A stretch of DNA of 64,000 nt from WQUF01 sp031549525 (GCA_031549525.1 JAVBPQ010000060.1:1-64000), one strand, 5' to 3'. Shown: positions 35,286 through 44,872, counted from the first letter of the stretch. Notes: generated by a model from the letters alone, not told the origin. A program made the numbers and translations.

Positions 35286-36578
35286 ATGATTGAAAATAGC
35301 TTAATGATTGAATTTAAGGGTGTTACAAAATACTTTAATATATATAAAAACAAGTCAAATTCTATTAAAGAGAGCTTTTTAAACACAGTTTTAAATAGAA
35401 ATAAGATGGAAATAAATAAAATCTCAGTTATAAAGGATACTTCTTTTAAAATATATAGAGGAGAAACTGTTGGAATAATAGGGGAAAATGGAACTGGTAA
35501 GAGCACCACTTTAAAGCTCATATCAAAGATATTATATCCTAATTCAGGAACTATAGAGGTCCACGGAACTATTGCGTCTCTTTTAGAAGTGGGAATAGGA
35601 TTTCAACATGATTTAACAGGGAGAGAAAATGTGTTTTTATATGGGTCAATTTTAGGATTAAAAAGAGAAGAAATTGAATCAAAATACGATGAAATAGTTA
35701 GATTTGCGGAGCTTGAAGAGTTTATGGACAGTGCTGTTAAAAATTACTCTTCTGGAATGTATATGAGACTCGCCTTTGCTGTAGCTACTTCAGTTGATCC
35801 TGATATACTTTTAGTGGATGAGGTATTATCCGTAGGAGATGCTTCTTTTCAGAAAAAGTGTATTGATAGAATATTAGACTTTAAAAATAGAGGAAAGACC
35901 ATAGTGTTTGTATCTCATGATATGTCTTCCATAAAGAAGATATGCACAAGGGTATTTTTTATAAAAAAGGGAGGATACTTTACTGAAGGAAATCCTGAAA
36001 AGATGATAGGTTTATATTTAAAATTAGTTAATGAAAATGTATTTAACAGAAATAAAAATGAAAAGGATGAAAGTTTAGAATTAAGAGAAGATATAAAATT
36101 TGATGTTCATAAAGCTTTAGAATTTTCAAATGACGATAAAAATGAAAGAGGAAATAAAAAACTTGAGATAACAAAAGCTTATTTTTCTGATGTAAATGGG
36201 CATATAAGAAATGTTTTTGAGCCTTCTGAGGATTTTAAAGTAAATATAGAGTTTAAGAAGAATGAAGATGTGAAATCTACAATTATAGAATTTGAAATAC
36301 TTACACCAGATGATTACTTAATGGTCTACAAATCTTCAAACCAAGATGGAATTGCAATTACAAATTTAAAAGATATTAATTTTGTTTCCATTTACATAAA
36401 GGATCCTGGACTTATTTCTTCAGATTATTATCTGTCCCTTTCTTTGACTAATGAATATGAAAGTCATGATGATAAAGAGATATATCATTATCAAAGGAAG
36501 CATTACATTTTTAACATAAAAGAGAATAAAATAAAAGAACAAGGAAAAATTAGAGTTGAATGTGACTGGGATTTTTAG
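35286..36578 (+). CDS. Polysaccharide export ABC ATPase with C-terminal Wzt-like glycan-binding domain
   Basis: Residues 1 to about 250 are an ABC ATPase with Walker A GENGTGKST, signature YSSGMYMRLAF, Walker B ILLVDEVLSVGD and the switch histidine in VFVSHDM. A linker rich in Asn, Glu and Lys leads to a C-terminal beta-rich domain (about residues 295-430: KLEITKAYFSDVNG, IEFEILTPDDYLMVY). Wzt proteins with such an added domain recognise a modified non-reducing end of the glycan before export. It is longer than TagH-type ATPases lacking this domain. Confidence 0.87.
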   Translation: MIENSLMIEFKGVTKYFNIYKNKSNSIKESFLNTVLNRNKMEINKISVIKDTSFKIYRGETVGIIGENGTGKSTTLKLISKILYPNSGTIEVHGTIASLLEVGIGFQHDLTGRENVFLYGSILGLKREEIESKYDEIVRFAELEEFMDSAVKNYSSGMYMRLAFAVATSVDPDILLVDEVLSVGDASFQKKCIDRILDFKNRGKTIVFVSHDMSSIKKICTRVFFIKKGGYFTEGNPEKMIGLYLKLVNENVFNRNKNEKDESLELREDIKFDVHKALEFSNDDKNERGNKKLEITKAYFSDVNGHIRNVFEPSEDFKVNIEFKKNEDVKSTIIEFEILTPDDYLMVYKSSNQDGIAITNLKDINFVSIYIKDPGLISSDYYLSLSLTNEYESHDDKEIYHYQRKHYIFNIKENKIKEQGKIRVECDWDF

Positions 36579-36627
36579 CGAATACGTAGCATTTATAATA
36601 ATATTTGGATAAATGAGAGGATATAAA

Positions 36628-39600
36628 ATGAATCAAGATGATAGTTTATCAATTAAAGATACAGGTGAGAGATTTTTACCTTGGATTAACTCTAGTAATT
36701 GCTATTTAAGTACATTAATGCACTATGAACATTTATCACGATATTTTTTTGCAACGCAATTTTGCACAGATAAATATGTATTAGATGTTGCAAGTGGTGA
36801 AGGCTATGGGACTTTCATGTTATCAAAATGTGCAAAAAAGGTTGTTGGAGTTGATATAGATGAATCTGCAGTTAACCATGCAAAATCAAAATATAATGTT
36901 CAAAATATTGATTTTATATTGGCCTCTGCGACAGATATTCCTATTAGAGATGACCATATTTTTGATGTCATTGTTTCTTTTGAAACCATTGAGCATATAC
37001 ATGAACAGGAAAAAATGTTATTTGAGATAAAGAGGCTTTTAAAAGAAGATGGTATTTTTGTTGTATCGACTCCTAATAAGGTTGTATTTTCTAAAGCATC
37101 TTGTGAAAATCCATTTCATGTAAAAGAGTTAGATTTTAAAGATTTTGAAGCATTGTTAAAAGTTTATTTTAACAATTGCTTATTTTTTGGGCAACGTTAT
37201 TTTCCAACAACTTCAATATGGTCATTAGATGAAGATATAAACCTTCTTAAGAGTGAACAGATTAAAAATGTTGATGATGTTTTTATAAAAGCAGATAAAG
37301 ATGAAAAAAAACCATTATATTATATAGCAATAGCTAGAAATTCTAAGATTAATTTTAAGATAAATAATTTTAATTTAATCGATATATCAGATGCTATTGT
37401 TACTAATCTTGCAAAAGATATTGAAAATCGTGAGAAGTTACTAGATGAGTTTAGAGATGCAATTAGTCAAAAAGATAATTATATAAATGGTTTGGATTTT
37501 ATTATAAAAGATAAGGATAAATACATAAGTGATTTAGGTCTAGTTATAAAAGATAAAGATAGACATATAAGCGACTTAAATGATTATTTAAATCAATTTA
37601 AAGAGCATATAAAAACATTAGAAGATATCAATAATAAGCTTAAAGAAGGAAATTTTGATAATTTTAAAGCTTATGTTGCAAATACGCTTTCAGAAATATT
37701 TAATATACATATTGACAATTCTAATGTTGAAGAAAAATTTAAAGATGAAATGCTCTATATGAGGGGCTATATACATGATTTAAATATTAAATGCAATGAG
37801 TTATATCAAATCAAAAACTCCACATCCTATAGAATGTATTCAAAAATTTACAAGATATCCGATAAGATGTTGCCTCAAGGAAGCAGGCGAAGAAGGTTTA
37901 CTAAAAGAGTCTTAAAGTTAAGGCATATATTTAATCCTAAATATATAAAGAAAGGATTTGTATACTTAAAGAAAAATGGTTTAAGAAATACCATGACTAA
38001 AGTAGTAGATTTTACATCTCCTAGTAAAGTAGATATTGATAATATATATGATATTTGGATTAAAAATCATGAACCTTTAGATAAAGAGCTTAGTAATCAA
38101 AGAGATCATAAATTCAATATTTCTCCACTTATCAGCATAATTGTACCAACTTATAATACTCCCTTAGAATTTTTAAGCGATATGATTAAATCTGTTGAAG
38201 CTCAAACTTATACTAACTGGGAGCTATGTATTGCAGATGGCTTAAGCATAAATAAAACTGAAATAGAGGAATTATTAAAAGAAAATAAAAAAATAAAATA
38301 TGTAATGCTTAATAAAAACTTAGGCATAGCTCAAAATTCAAATGCTGCCTTATCCCTTGCAACTGGAGATTACATTGCACTTTTAGACCATGATGATACC
38401 CTTGCTCCTTTTGCGCTATATGAGGTGGTGAATTCAATCAATAACAATCCTAATGCTGATTTTATCTATAGCGATGAAGATAAATTTGAAAAATTAGATG
38501 GAAAGAGATTTGAGCCCCATTTTAAACCAGATTTCTCTCCTGATACACTAAGAAGCTATAATTATATCTGTCATTTAGCTGTTATTAAAAGTGATATAAT
38601 AAAAAAAGTTGGAGGATTTAGAGATGGTTATGAAGGGAGTCAAGACCATGATTTATTTTTAAGAGTAGCTAAAGAATCAAACAGCATAGTTCATATACCT
38701 AAAGTATTATATCATTGGCGATGCCATCCCAATTCTGTAGCAAAAGATGGCACGTCTAAAAATTATGCTTTTGAATCAGGAAGAAAAGCTATTGAAGATA
38801 GCCTAAATATGAAGGCATCTGTATTTCAAGGGGCTTTTTTAGGAAGCTATAGAGTAAAGTATGAGATAGATGATAATCCTAAGGTTTCTATAATAATACC
38901 TAATAAGAATCATTATAAGATACTATCAACCTGTATAAATTCAATTCTTACAAAATCATCTTACAAAAATTATGAGATCATTATTGTGGAAAATGGTTCA
39001 ACAGATGAGGAGATATTCAACTATTATGAAGAGCTTAAAAAATATGATAATATAAAGATTTTAAATTATGAAAAAGAGTTTAACTATTCTTGTGTCAATA
39101 ATTTTGGAACAGATCATAGCAGTGGAGAGTATGTGGTATTCCTAAATAACGATATAGAAATAATTACCCATAATTGGATTGAAGGAATGTTGGAAAATGC
39201 ATCAAGAGATGAAATTGGGTTTGTTGGTGTAAAATTGTTATATCCTAATAACATAATTCAGCACTCTGGAGTAGTAATTGGGCTTTTTGGTTTTGCAGAG
39301 CATATATGTAATGGAATAGCAGAAGGTAAAAATGAATCTCTATATTATTGTAAGTATCTAACTGATACTATAAGAAATGTAAGTGCTGTAACTGGAGCAT
39401 GCATGATGATAAATAAGAAGAAATTTTATGAAATAGGTAGATTTGATGAGAATTTTATCCTATGCGGAAGCGATGTTGATATATGTATAAATGCTATGAA
39501 GCATGGATATTTAAATATATATACGCCATTTGTGAAGCATTATCATCACGAGAGTTATACTAGAAAGGATAGTAAAATACCAAAGATAGATATTGAGTTA

Positions 39601-39699
39601 AGCAAAATATCATATAAAAAATATATTGAAGGCGGAGATCCCTATTATAGTATCAATTTAGATTATAATTCCAAGCTGCCTGCTATTTCTAAAAATTAG
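36628..39699 (+). CDS. WsaE-like methyltransferase / coiled coil / double glycosyltransferase
   Basis: A 1023-residue multifunctional protein from the ATG at 36628 (GAGAGG 7 bases upstream; the frame opens 5 codons earlier). Residues 1 to about 235: class I SAM methyltransferase with VLDVASGEGYG at 51-61. Residues about 260-345: coiled coil containing three 14-residue repeats at 282-323. Residues about 500-750: GT2 glycosyltransferase with IIVPTYN and LLDHDDT. Residues about 755-1005: second GT2 domain with IIIPNKN, VENGSTD and LNNDIE. The order matches WsaE of Geobacillus S-layer glycan clusters, where the methyltransferase caps the growing rhamnan. Probably cytoplasmic and membrane-associated. 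Confidence 0.82.
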   Translation: MNQDDSLSIKDTGERFLPWINSSNCYLSTLMHYEHLSRYFFATQFCTDKYVLDVASGEGYGTFMLSKCAKKVVGVDIDESAVNHAKSKYNVQNIDFILASATDIPIRDDHIFDVIVSFETIEHIHEQEKMLFEIKRLLKEDGIFVVSTPNKVVFSKASCENPFHVKELDFKDFEALLKVYFNNCLFFGQRYFPTTSIWSLDEDINLLKSEQIKNVDDVFIKADKDEKKPLYYIAIARNSKINFKINNFNLIDISDAIVTNLAKDIENREKLLDEFRDAISQKDNYINGLDFIIKDKDKYISDLGLVIKDKDRHISDLNDYLNQFKEHIKTLEDINNKLKEGNFDNFKAYVANTLSEIFNIHIDNSNVEEKFKDEMLYMRGYIHDLNIKCNELYQIKNSTSYRMYSKIYKISDKMLPQGSRRRRFTKRVLKLRHIFNPKYIKKGFVYLKKNGLRNTMTKVVDFTSPSKVDIDNIYDIWIKNHEPLDKELSNQRDHKFNISPLISIIVPTYNTPLEFLSDMIKSVEAQTYTNWELCIADGLSINKTEIEELLKENKKIKYVMLNKNLGIAQNSNAALSLATGDYIALLDHDDTLAPFALYEVVNSINNNPNADFIYSDEDKFEKLDGKRFEPHFKPDFSPDTLRSYNYICHLAVIKSDIIKKVGGFRDGYEGSQDHDLFLRVAKESNSIVHIPKVLYHWRCHPNSVAKDGTSKNYAFESGRKAIEDSLNMKASVFQGAFLGSYRVKYEIDDNPKVSIIIPNKNHYKILSTCINSILTKSSYKNYEIIIVENGSTDEEIFNYYEELKKYDNIKILNYEKEFNYSCVNNFGTDHSSGEYVVFLNNDIEIITHNWIEGMLENASRDEIGFVGVKLLYPNNIIQHSGVVIGLFGFAEHICNGIAEGKNESLYYCKYLTDTIRNVSAVTGACMMINKKKFYEIGRFDENFILCGSDVDICINAMKHGYLNIYTPFVKHYHHESYTRKDSKIPKIDIELSKISYKKYIEGGDPYYSINLDYNSKLPAISKN
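37471..37596 (+). repeat. Three tandem 42-base repeats encoding coiled-coil segments
   Basis: Three 14-residue units in the linker of the big glycosyltransferase: KDNYINGLDFIIKD, KDKYISDLGLVIKD and KDRHISDLNDYLNQ. Each equals two heptads, so adding or losing a unit would lengthen or shorten the coiled coil without breaking its register. Confidence 0.75.
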
Positions 39700-39710
39700 G
39701 AGGTTGAATT

Positions 39711-40916
39711 TTGATTAATAAAATAAAAGATAAAGCTAAACATTGGTTATTTGAAGAAAAATTAAGGCACGATATACAGAATGTTTTAAATTTTACAGAA
39801 TGGTTTAGTTATACCAATGAAGATATTGTATTTTCTAAAGAGCTTCTTACCCAAAGCTTAGATAGTAAGATAAATAATATAAACTGGCTTGTGGTTAATT
39901 TTAATCATCCTTATGGTGGAGTTTTTACTATATTTAGAGCTGCTGATTATTTAGAATCTAAAGGGTATAACAATAAAATTATCATATATGACAATCCTAA
40001 TTTCGATATTAAAAGTAAAATAGATAGTATTAAAGAATATTTTTCTAATTTAAAAGAAGAAAATTTTATTTCCCTAAAAAATGGTATGGATGATATTCCT
40101 GATTCAGATATAGCTATTGCTACCTTTTGGACATCTTGTTTTTATCTTTTAAAACTAAGGAATACTAGGAAGAAGTTTTATTTTATTCAGGACTTTGAAC
40201 CAGGATTTTATCCTCCAGATTCAACTTATGCTATTGTAGAAGATACTTATAGATTTCCATTTCATAGGATATATAATACAGAAGGGCTTAGCAAATATAT
40301 AGAAACTAACTATGAAAATAAAGGAGTTAAGAGTATGTATTTTAACCCTGCTGTAGATGATAGATATTTATATAAGCCAAAAGAGCTTATTTATCCTGTA
40401 AAGGTGTTATTTTATGGCAGACCATCTACACCACGAAATGGGTTTGAACTGATAATTTCCTTTATTATAAAAGTAAAACAAAAGTATGGTGATAAGATTG
40501 AATTTTATAGTGCTGGTGAAAACTATGATATGGATAAGCTTGGATTAAAAGAATTTAAACATCATATTAAATATTGTGGGATAGTTCCTTATAAAGAGTT
40601 ACCAGAATTTTATTCTAGGTTCCATTTTATGATTTCATTTATGTTCACAAAACATCCTTCTTATATACCTTTTGAAGGTATGGCTACTGGCAGTGTTATA
40701 ATTGCAAATTATAATGAGTATAATACATGGTTTTTTAAAAATAAAGAAAACAGCATCTTTGTAAGCCCTTCAATAAATCTTATGATGAGTGAGTTTGAAG
40801 AGGTTTTAAATAATCCTCAATTATATCTTAAGCTACATAAGAGCGGAAGAGAGACTGTAAAAAAATATAATTGGCAAGATGAAATGGAAAAAATAAATAA
40901 ATTTATTCAAAATTGA
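39711..40916 (+). CDS. WsaF-like glycosyltransferase (GT-B fold)
   Basis: A 401-residue glycosyltransferase. Seen: an N-terminal NFNHPYGGVFTIFRAADYL, the FYFIQDFEPGFYPP motif characteristic of WsaF-type rhamnosyltransferases, VLFYGRPSTPRNGFELI at the start of the nucleotide-sugar domain, and PFEGMATGSVIIANYNE. Starts at a TTG 9 bases after AGGAGG. It is the last gene of the exporter cluster. The donor is probably a dTDP-deoxysugar such as dTDP-rhamnose, but no rml genes are within the window. Confidence 0.82.
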   Translation: MINKIKDKAKHWLFEEKLRHDIQNVLNFTEWFSYTNEDIVFSKELLTQSLDSKINNINWLVVNFNHPYGGVFTIFRAADYLESKGYNNKIIIYDNPNFDIKSKIDSIKEYFSNLKEENFISLKNGMDDIPDSDIAIATFWTSCFYLLKLRNTRKKFYFIQDFEPGFYPPDSTYAIVEDTYRFPFHRIYNTEGLSKYIETNYENKGVKSMYFNPAVDDRYLYKPKELIYPVKVLFYGRPSTPRNGFELIISFIIKVKQKYGDKIEFYSAGENYDMDKLGLKEFKHHIKYCGIVPYKELPEFYSRFHFMISFMFTKHPSYIPFEGMATGSVIIANYNEYNTWFFKNKENSIFVSPSINLMMSEFEEVLNNPQLYLKLHKSGRETVKKYNWQDEMEKINKFIQN

Positions 40917-41618
40917 ACAAAACGATTCCATTTGAGGAAATGATTTAATAATTTGTAACATATTTGGTTTTTGAATAATATAATACAGTGTAACTATCGA
41001 ATGATAGCAAAATGATAACCTTAAGAGAAAAGACAATATTTATAAAGATATAGAATTTTCATGATATTGTGATTATGTTGGACAATAGGACCTCCAGAAA
41101 TTTATAAAGACATCTAGTTCCTTGAGGTGAATTGGACCTCAAAGAGCTAGATGAGCTAGGTATAAAGGCTACAAGACCTCAGGACTTAAAGGTGATTCAG
41201 CACCTTAAGGTAAGATGCTCAAATATATTTTAAACATCAGAGGATATAAAATAAGCTTTGGTCAAAACTATTGAGTAGTCTAAGAGTTTTACCTCAACAT
41301 AAGTATATTTCAATTTAATAATAATAAATTTGCTCATACGATAAAAAAAGTGTAAAGCAAAGGGTTTTAAAAAATAAATTAACTAAAAGAACGAAAATAA
41401 AAAATCATATTATTCATACTAGTTTTAACAGTATAGGTTATTTTTACCTATACTGTTTTTTAATTTGATTTTTATATAATTGACTGCAATTTACAAAATT
41501 GATATTATTAAAATTAAGACAAGCAATCTTACAGAAGTCTTGATGATATTTTAAAATTTATTACCTTATATGTTATATACTTGAAATAAATAATATTTTA
41601 GTGAATGGGGCGGTTTAA
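40917..41618. other. 702-bp region without a protein gene
   Basis: No frame with a ribosome binding site. It holds a GC-richer patch with two good hairpins (41114-41150 and 41185-41209), a frame-like stretch with two in-frame stops (LDNRTSRNL before them, GELDLKELDELGIKATRPQD after them), and a terminator at 41428-41461. It may be a decayed gene or an unannotated noncoding RNA. Confidence 0.45.
41428..41461 (+). terminator. Orphan terminator upstream of the MATE gene
   Basis: An 11-bp perfect stem ACAGTATAGGT with ACCTATACTGT (41428-41438, 41446-41456), then T6. The nearest upstream gene ends 510 bases away. Confidence 0.8.
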
Positions 41619-43034
41619 ATGGAACAAGGAAAAGTAATAAAAATAAAAGAGGGATTGAGCCCTGGAGAAATAAGGATGGGCACCGACAAGATAAGTACTT
41701 TAGTATTTAAATACTCTCTACCTACTATTATCGGCATGTTAGTGAATTCTCTTTATAATACAGTGGATAGGATATGGGTTGCAAAGATACCAGAGGTTGG
41801 TAGTTTAGCCCTTTCAGGTATTGGAGTTTGCATGCCTATAATGAATATATCATTGGGCTTTTCAATGCTTGTAGGAATTGGGGCAGCAGCTTCCATATCT
41901 ATAAGTTTAGGAAAAAAGGATAGAGAAAGGGCAGAAAATATACTTGGAAATAGTTTATCATTAATCCTACTAATAAGCATCTTATTTACCGTTATAGGAC
42001 TTATATCTGCAGAAGGCTTGCTTAGATTGATGGGAGCAAGTGAAATTACATTGCCTTATGCTCTTCCATACACTATTGTAATATTTTTAGGAAGTATTTT
42101 TTCTATGGCATCTTTTGCATTAAACCACCCTATAAGAGCTGCAGGAAATCCAATGATGTTTGCAAGAACTCAATTAGTTGGAGGTATTGCTAATATAATA
42201 TTAGATCCTATTTTCATTTTTAATTTTAAACTTGGTATTGCAGGAGCTGCCATTGCTACTGTTATTTCTCAGATTATATCCCTTGGGCTTGTGCTATCAT
42301 ATTATTTTTCAAAAAAATCTTCACTTAAGTTTAGATTAAAGGGTTTAAGAATAAAATTAGATATCGTTAAATCAATTTTTTCTATTGGAATATCACCTTT
42401 TTTAATGCAGATAGTAGGAAGCATAATAGTAATTGTTGTAAATAGAAGCCTTTTCTATTATGGAAATATCGAGTTTGGAACACAAGGAGGAGATTTGGCA
42501 ATAGGAGCCATGACTGTTATAAATAGCATAGCAATGCTTTTTTTAATGCCTGTATTTGGAATAAATCAAGGAACACAGCCAATTATTGGATATAATTATG
42601 GGGCAGGAAATTATAAAAGAGTTAAGGATGCATTAAAATGGTCCATCATTTATGCCATGGCTATAAATGCATTTGGATTTGTTATAATTGAAATATTTGC
42701 TGAGTTTTTAATCAAGATGTTTAATTCTGATCCAATTCTTATAAATATAGGATCAAGAGGTATGAGGATATTCCTTTTTATGATAGTCATAATTGGATTT
42801 CAGGTTCCTGCATCTAACTTTTTTCAAGCTATTGGCAGAGCAAAAATTGCAGTATTCTTAAGCCTGTTGAGGCAGGTTATAATACTCATACCAGCTTATA
42901 TTATACTTCCTAGAATATTTGGCTTTATGGGCATATGGTATTGTGGACCTGTTGCAGATTTTATAGCTTCCATAATAACTTGCATATTGTTAGTTAGAGA
43001 ATTAAATATTTTAAAAAAGCAATTAAGTCCATAA
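41619..43034 (+). CDS. MATE family efflux transporter
   Basis: A 471-residue multidrug and toxin extrusion protein, MepA/NorM-like, with 12 hydrophobic segments. Seen: LPTIIGMLVNSLYNTVDRIWVA in the first helix, AAGNPMMFARTQLVGGIANIILDP-type segments, and FGINQGTQPIIGYNYGAG at the start of the second half. It would use a sodium or proton gradient to export cationic compounds. TGGGGCGG precedes the ATG. Monocistronic; substrate unknown. Confidence 0.9.
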   Translation: MEQGKVIKIKEGLSPGEIRMGTDKISTLVFKYSLPTIIGMLVNSLYNTVDRIWVAKIPEVGSLALSGIGVCMPIMNISLGFSMLVGIGAAASISISLGKKDRERAENILGNSLSLILLISILFTVIGLISAEGLLRLMGASEITLPYALPYTIVIFLGSIFSMASFALNHPIRAAGNPMMFARTQLVGGIANIILDPIFIFNFKLGIAGAAIATVISQIISLGLVLSYYFSKKSSLKFRLKGLRIKLDIVKSIFSIGISPFLMQIVGSIIVIVVNRSLFYYGNIEFGTQGGDLAIGAMTVINSIAMLFLMPVFGINQGTQPIIGYNYGAGNYKRVKDALKWSIIYAMAINAFGFVIIEIFAEFLIKMFNSDPILINIGSRGMRIFLFMIVIIGFQVPASNFFQAIGRAKIAVFLSLLRQVIILIPAYIILPRIFGFMGIWYCGPVADFIASIITCILLVRELNILKKQLSP

Positions 43035-43094
43035 TCAATATAAAAATTGGAAAACATGGTTTAAAATACAAGATCTTTTTGGAGGGCTAAATCA

Positions 43095-43197
43095 TTGATT
43101 AAATATTTGCAATATGCTAATATTTAATCAAATGGAGAAAGGCAGAGAATTTGAGTCGCCAAAACAAATCGCATTTTGCATTTGTTGTGGTGCTTTT
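43095..43197 (+). promoter_or_regulatory. Leader of the dha operon: perfect 13-bp inverted repeat, then a terminator-like hairpin
   Basis: TTGATTAAATATT (43095-43107) and its complement (43119-43131) flank 11 bases. A second stem (43157-43169 with 43180-43192, 12 of 13 pairing with one G-U) is followed by CTTTTT, like an intrinsic terminator, before dhaK. The arrangement suggests an operator plus attenuation or antitermination control. Confidence 0.5.
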
Positions 43198-43222
43198 TAT
43201 TATTTTGAGAGGAGTGTTAAAA

Positions 43223-44218
43223 ATGAAAAAAGTTTTAAATGATCCTAAAAATGTAGTTGATGAAATGCTTAAAGGTTTGGTTTGTGCTTATCCTGATGAG
43301 GTTGAAAGAATTGAAAATTTTGATGTAATTACAAGAAAAAACAAAAAAAAATCAAAGGTTGCTCTTGTAAGTGGAGGAGGTTCTGGACATGAGCCTTCAC
43401 ATGCCGGTTTTGTAGGGGAAGGAATGCTTGATGCTGCTGTATGCGGTGCTGTTTTTACCTCTCCAACTCCAGATCAGGTTTTTGAAGCTATAAAGGCAGT
43501 AGATGCAGGAAGTGGAGTGCTTCTTATCATAAAAAACTATACAGGAGACGTTATGAACTTTGAAATGGCTATGGAACTTGCTGAAGCTGAGGGAATAGAA
43601 GTTCAAAAGGTTGTAATAGATGATGATGTTGCTGTAGAAAACAGCACCTGGACTGTAGGAAGAAGAGGTATTGCAGGTACTATATTTTTGCACAAGATAG
43701 CAGGGGCAAAGGCAGAGTCAGGAGCAAGCCTTGATGAAGTAAGGGAAGTTGGGGAGAAGGTTGTAAAGAATGTTCGCAGCATGGGAATAGCTCTATCACC
43801 TTGTATTGTACCTGAAGCTGGAAAACCTAACTTTACTTTAGCTGAAGATGAAATGGAAATTGGCCTTGGAATACATGGTGAGCCAGGAGTTGAAAGAGGA
43901 AAATTAAAATCAGCAGATGAAATAACAGAACTTTTACTTAATAAAATAATGAACGATATGGATTTAAAAGCTGGTAATGAAGTTTGTGTTCTTGTAAATG
44001 GTTTAGGCTCAACTCCTTTAATGGAACTCTTTGTTGTAAATAAAAAGGTTAATGAGATTTTAAATGAAAAATCAGTGAAGATACATAAAACTTTAGTGGG
44101 TGAATATATGACATCCATTGAAATGGCAGGATTTTCTATCTCTTTATTAAAATTAGATGATGAACTTAAAGAATTGTATGATGCTAAGGCAAATACTGTG
44201 GCATTTAAACAGTTTTAG
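43223..44218 (+). CDS. dhaK: PTS-dependent dihydroxyacetone kinase, substrate-binding subunit
   Basis: Binds dihydroxyacetone covalently through a histidine and receives phosphate from DhaL-ADP. The 331 residues show LVSGGGSGHEPSHAGFVGEG, AVFTSPTPDQV, NYTGDVMNFEMA and GLGIHGEPG with the substrate histidine. The frame opens at 43151, but GAGAGGAG lies before the ATG at 43223 and the upstream codons overlap a hairpin. First gene of dhaKLM. Confidence 0.95.
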   Translation: MKKVLNDPKNVVDEMLKGLVCAYPDEVERIENFDVITRKNKKKSKVALVSGGGSGHEPSHAGFVGEGMLDAAVCGAVFTSPTPDQVFEAIKAVDAGSGVLLIIKNYTGDVMNFEMAMELAEAEGIEVQKVVIDDDVAVENSTWTVGRRGIAGTIFLHKIAGAKAESGASLDEVREVGEKVVKNVRSMGIALSPCIVPEAGKPNFTLAEDEMEIGLGIHGEPGVERGKLKSADEITELLLNKIMNDMDLKAGNEVCVLVNGLGSTPLMELFVVNKKVNEILNEKSVKIHKTLVGEYMTSIEMAGFSISLLKLDDELKELYDAKANTVAFKQF

Positions 44219-44233
44219 GAAGGACTGATTTTA

Positions 44234-44872
44234 GTGACTGTAAATTCTGAAATGGTAAAAACTATTGTACTTAATATAGCAAAGACAATTGAAGAAAATA
44301 AGCAGTATTTAACTGACCTTGATGCAGCTATTGGTGATGGTGATCATGGCTCAAATTTAAACAAAGGGTTTTTAAAGGCAGAGGAAAAGTTAAATTCATC
44401 AGAATTTAATACCATTGGAGATATTTTAAAGGCTGTTGCTACAACTCTTATATCCAATGTGGGCGGAGCTTCTGGTCCTCTTTATGGAACATTCTTTTTA
44501 AAAGCTGGGACTTTTGCTAAGGATATGAAGGAGATGGATTTTAAAGATTTTTGCAATATGTTTGAAGCTGGTGTTGAAGGGGTTAAAATGCGCGGAAAGA
44601 GCGATATAAATGAAAAGACCATGCTGGATGTGTTGATACCTGCTTTAAAATCATACAAAGCATCTTTAGATAACGATGAAGAATGTAAAGATGCTTTTAA
44701 GAAGGCTGTGGATATTGCAAAAGAAAGAGTGGAGTTTACTAAAACCATAATAGCTACAAAAGGAAGAGCATCTTATTTAGGAGAAAGAAGTTTAGGACAT
44801 ATAGATCCAGGTGCAATGTCTAGCTTCTATATAGTTGAAGCTATATATTTATATTTTAAAGGTGAGAATTGA
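44234..44872 (+). CDS. dhaL: PTS-dependent dihydroxyacetone kinase, ADP-binding subunit
   Basis: Carries tightly bound ADP that is phosphorylated by DhaM. Seen: LDAAIGDGDHGSNLNKGF, whose aspartates bind two magnesium ions, SNVGGASGPLYGTFFLKAG, and RGRASYLGERSLGHIDPGA-type C terminus. 212 residues, GTG start 15 bases after dhaK. Confidence 0.95.
   Translation: MTVNSEMVKTIVLNIAKTIEENKQYLTDLDAAIGDGDHGSNLNKGFLKAEEKLNSSEFNTIGDILKAVATTLISNVGGASGPLYGTFFLKAGTFAKDMKEMDFKDFCNMFEAGVEGVKMRGKSDINEKTMLDVLIPALKSYKASLDNDEECKDAFKKAVDIAKERVEFTKTIIATKGRASYLGERSLGHIDPGAMSSFYIVEAIYLYFKGEN

Noticed and set aside
37471..37596. CRISPR array
   Set aside because: The repeats are in-frame coding units without unique spacers between them; no cas gene in the window.
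43151..43222. 24-residue N-terminal extension of DhaK
   Set aside because: It reads through a terminator-like hairpin and lacks a binding site; GAGAGGAG fits the ATG at 43223.
43603..44118. 171-codon open frame on the minus strand inside dhaK
   Set aside because: Lies wholly opposite a strongly supported gene, has no ribosome binding site and a low-complexity Ser/Phe-rich translation typical of antisense frames.
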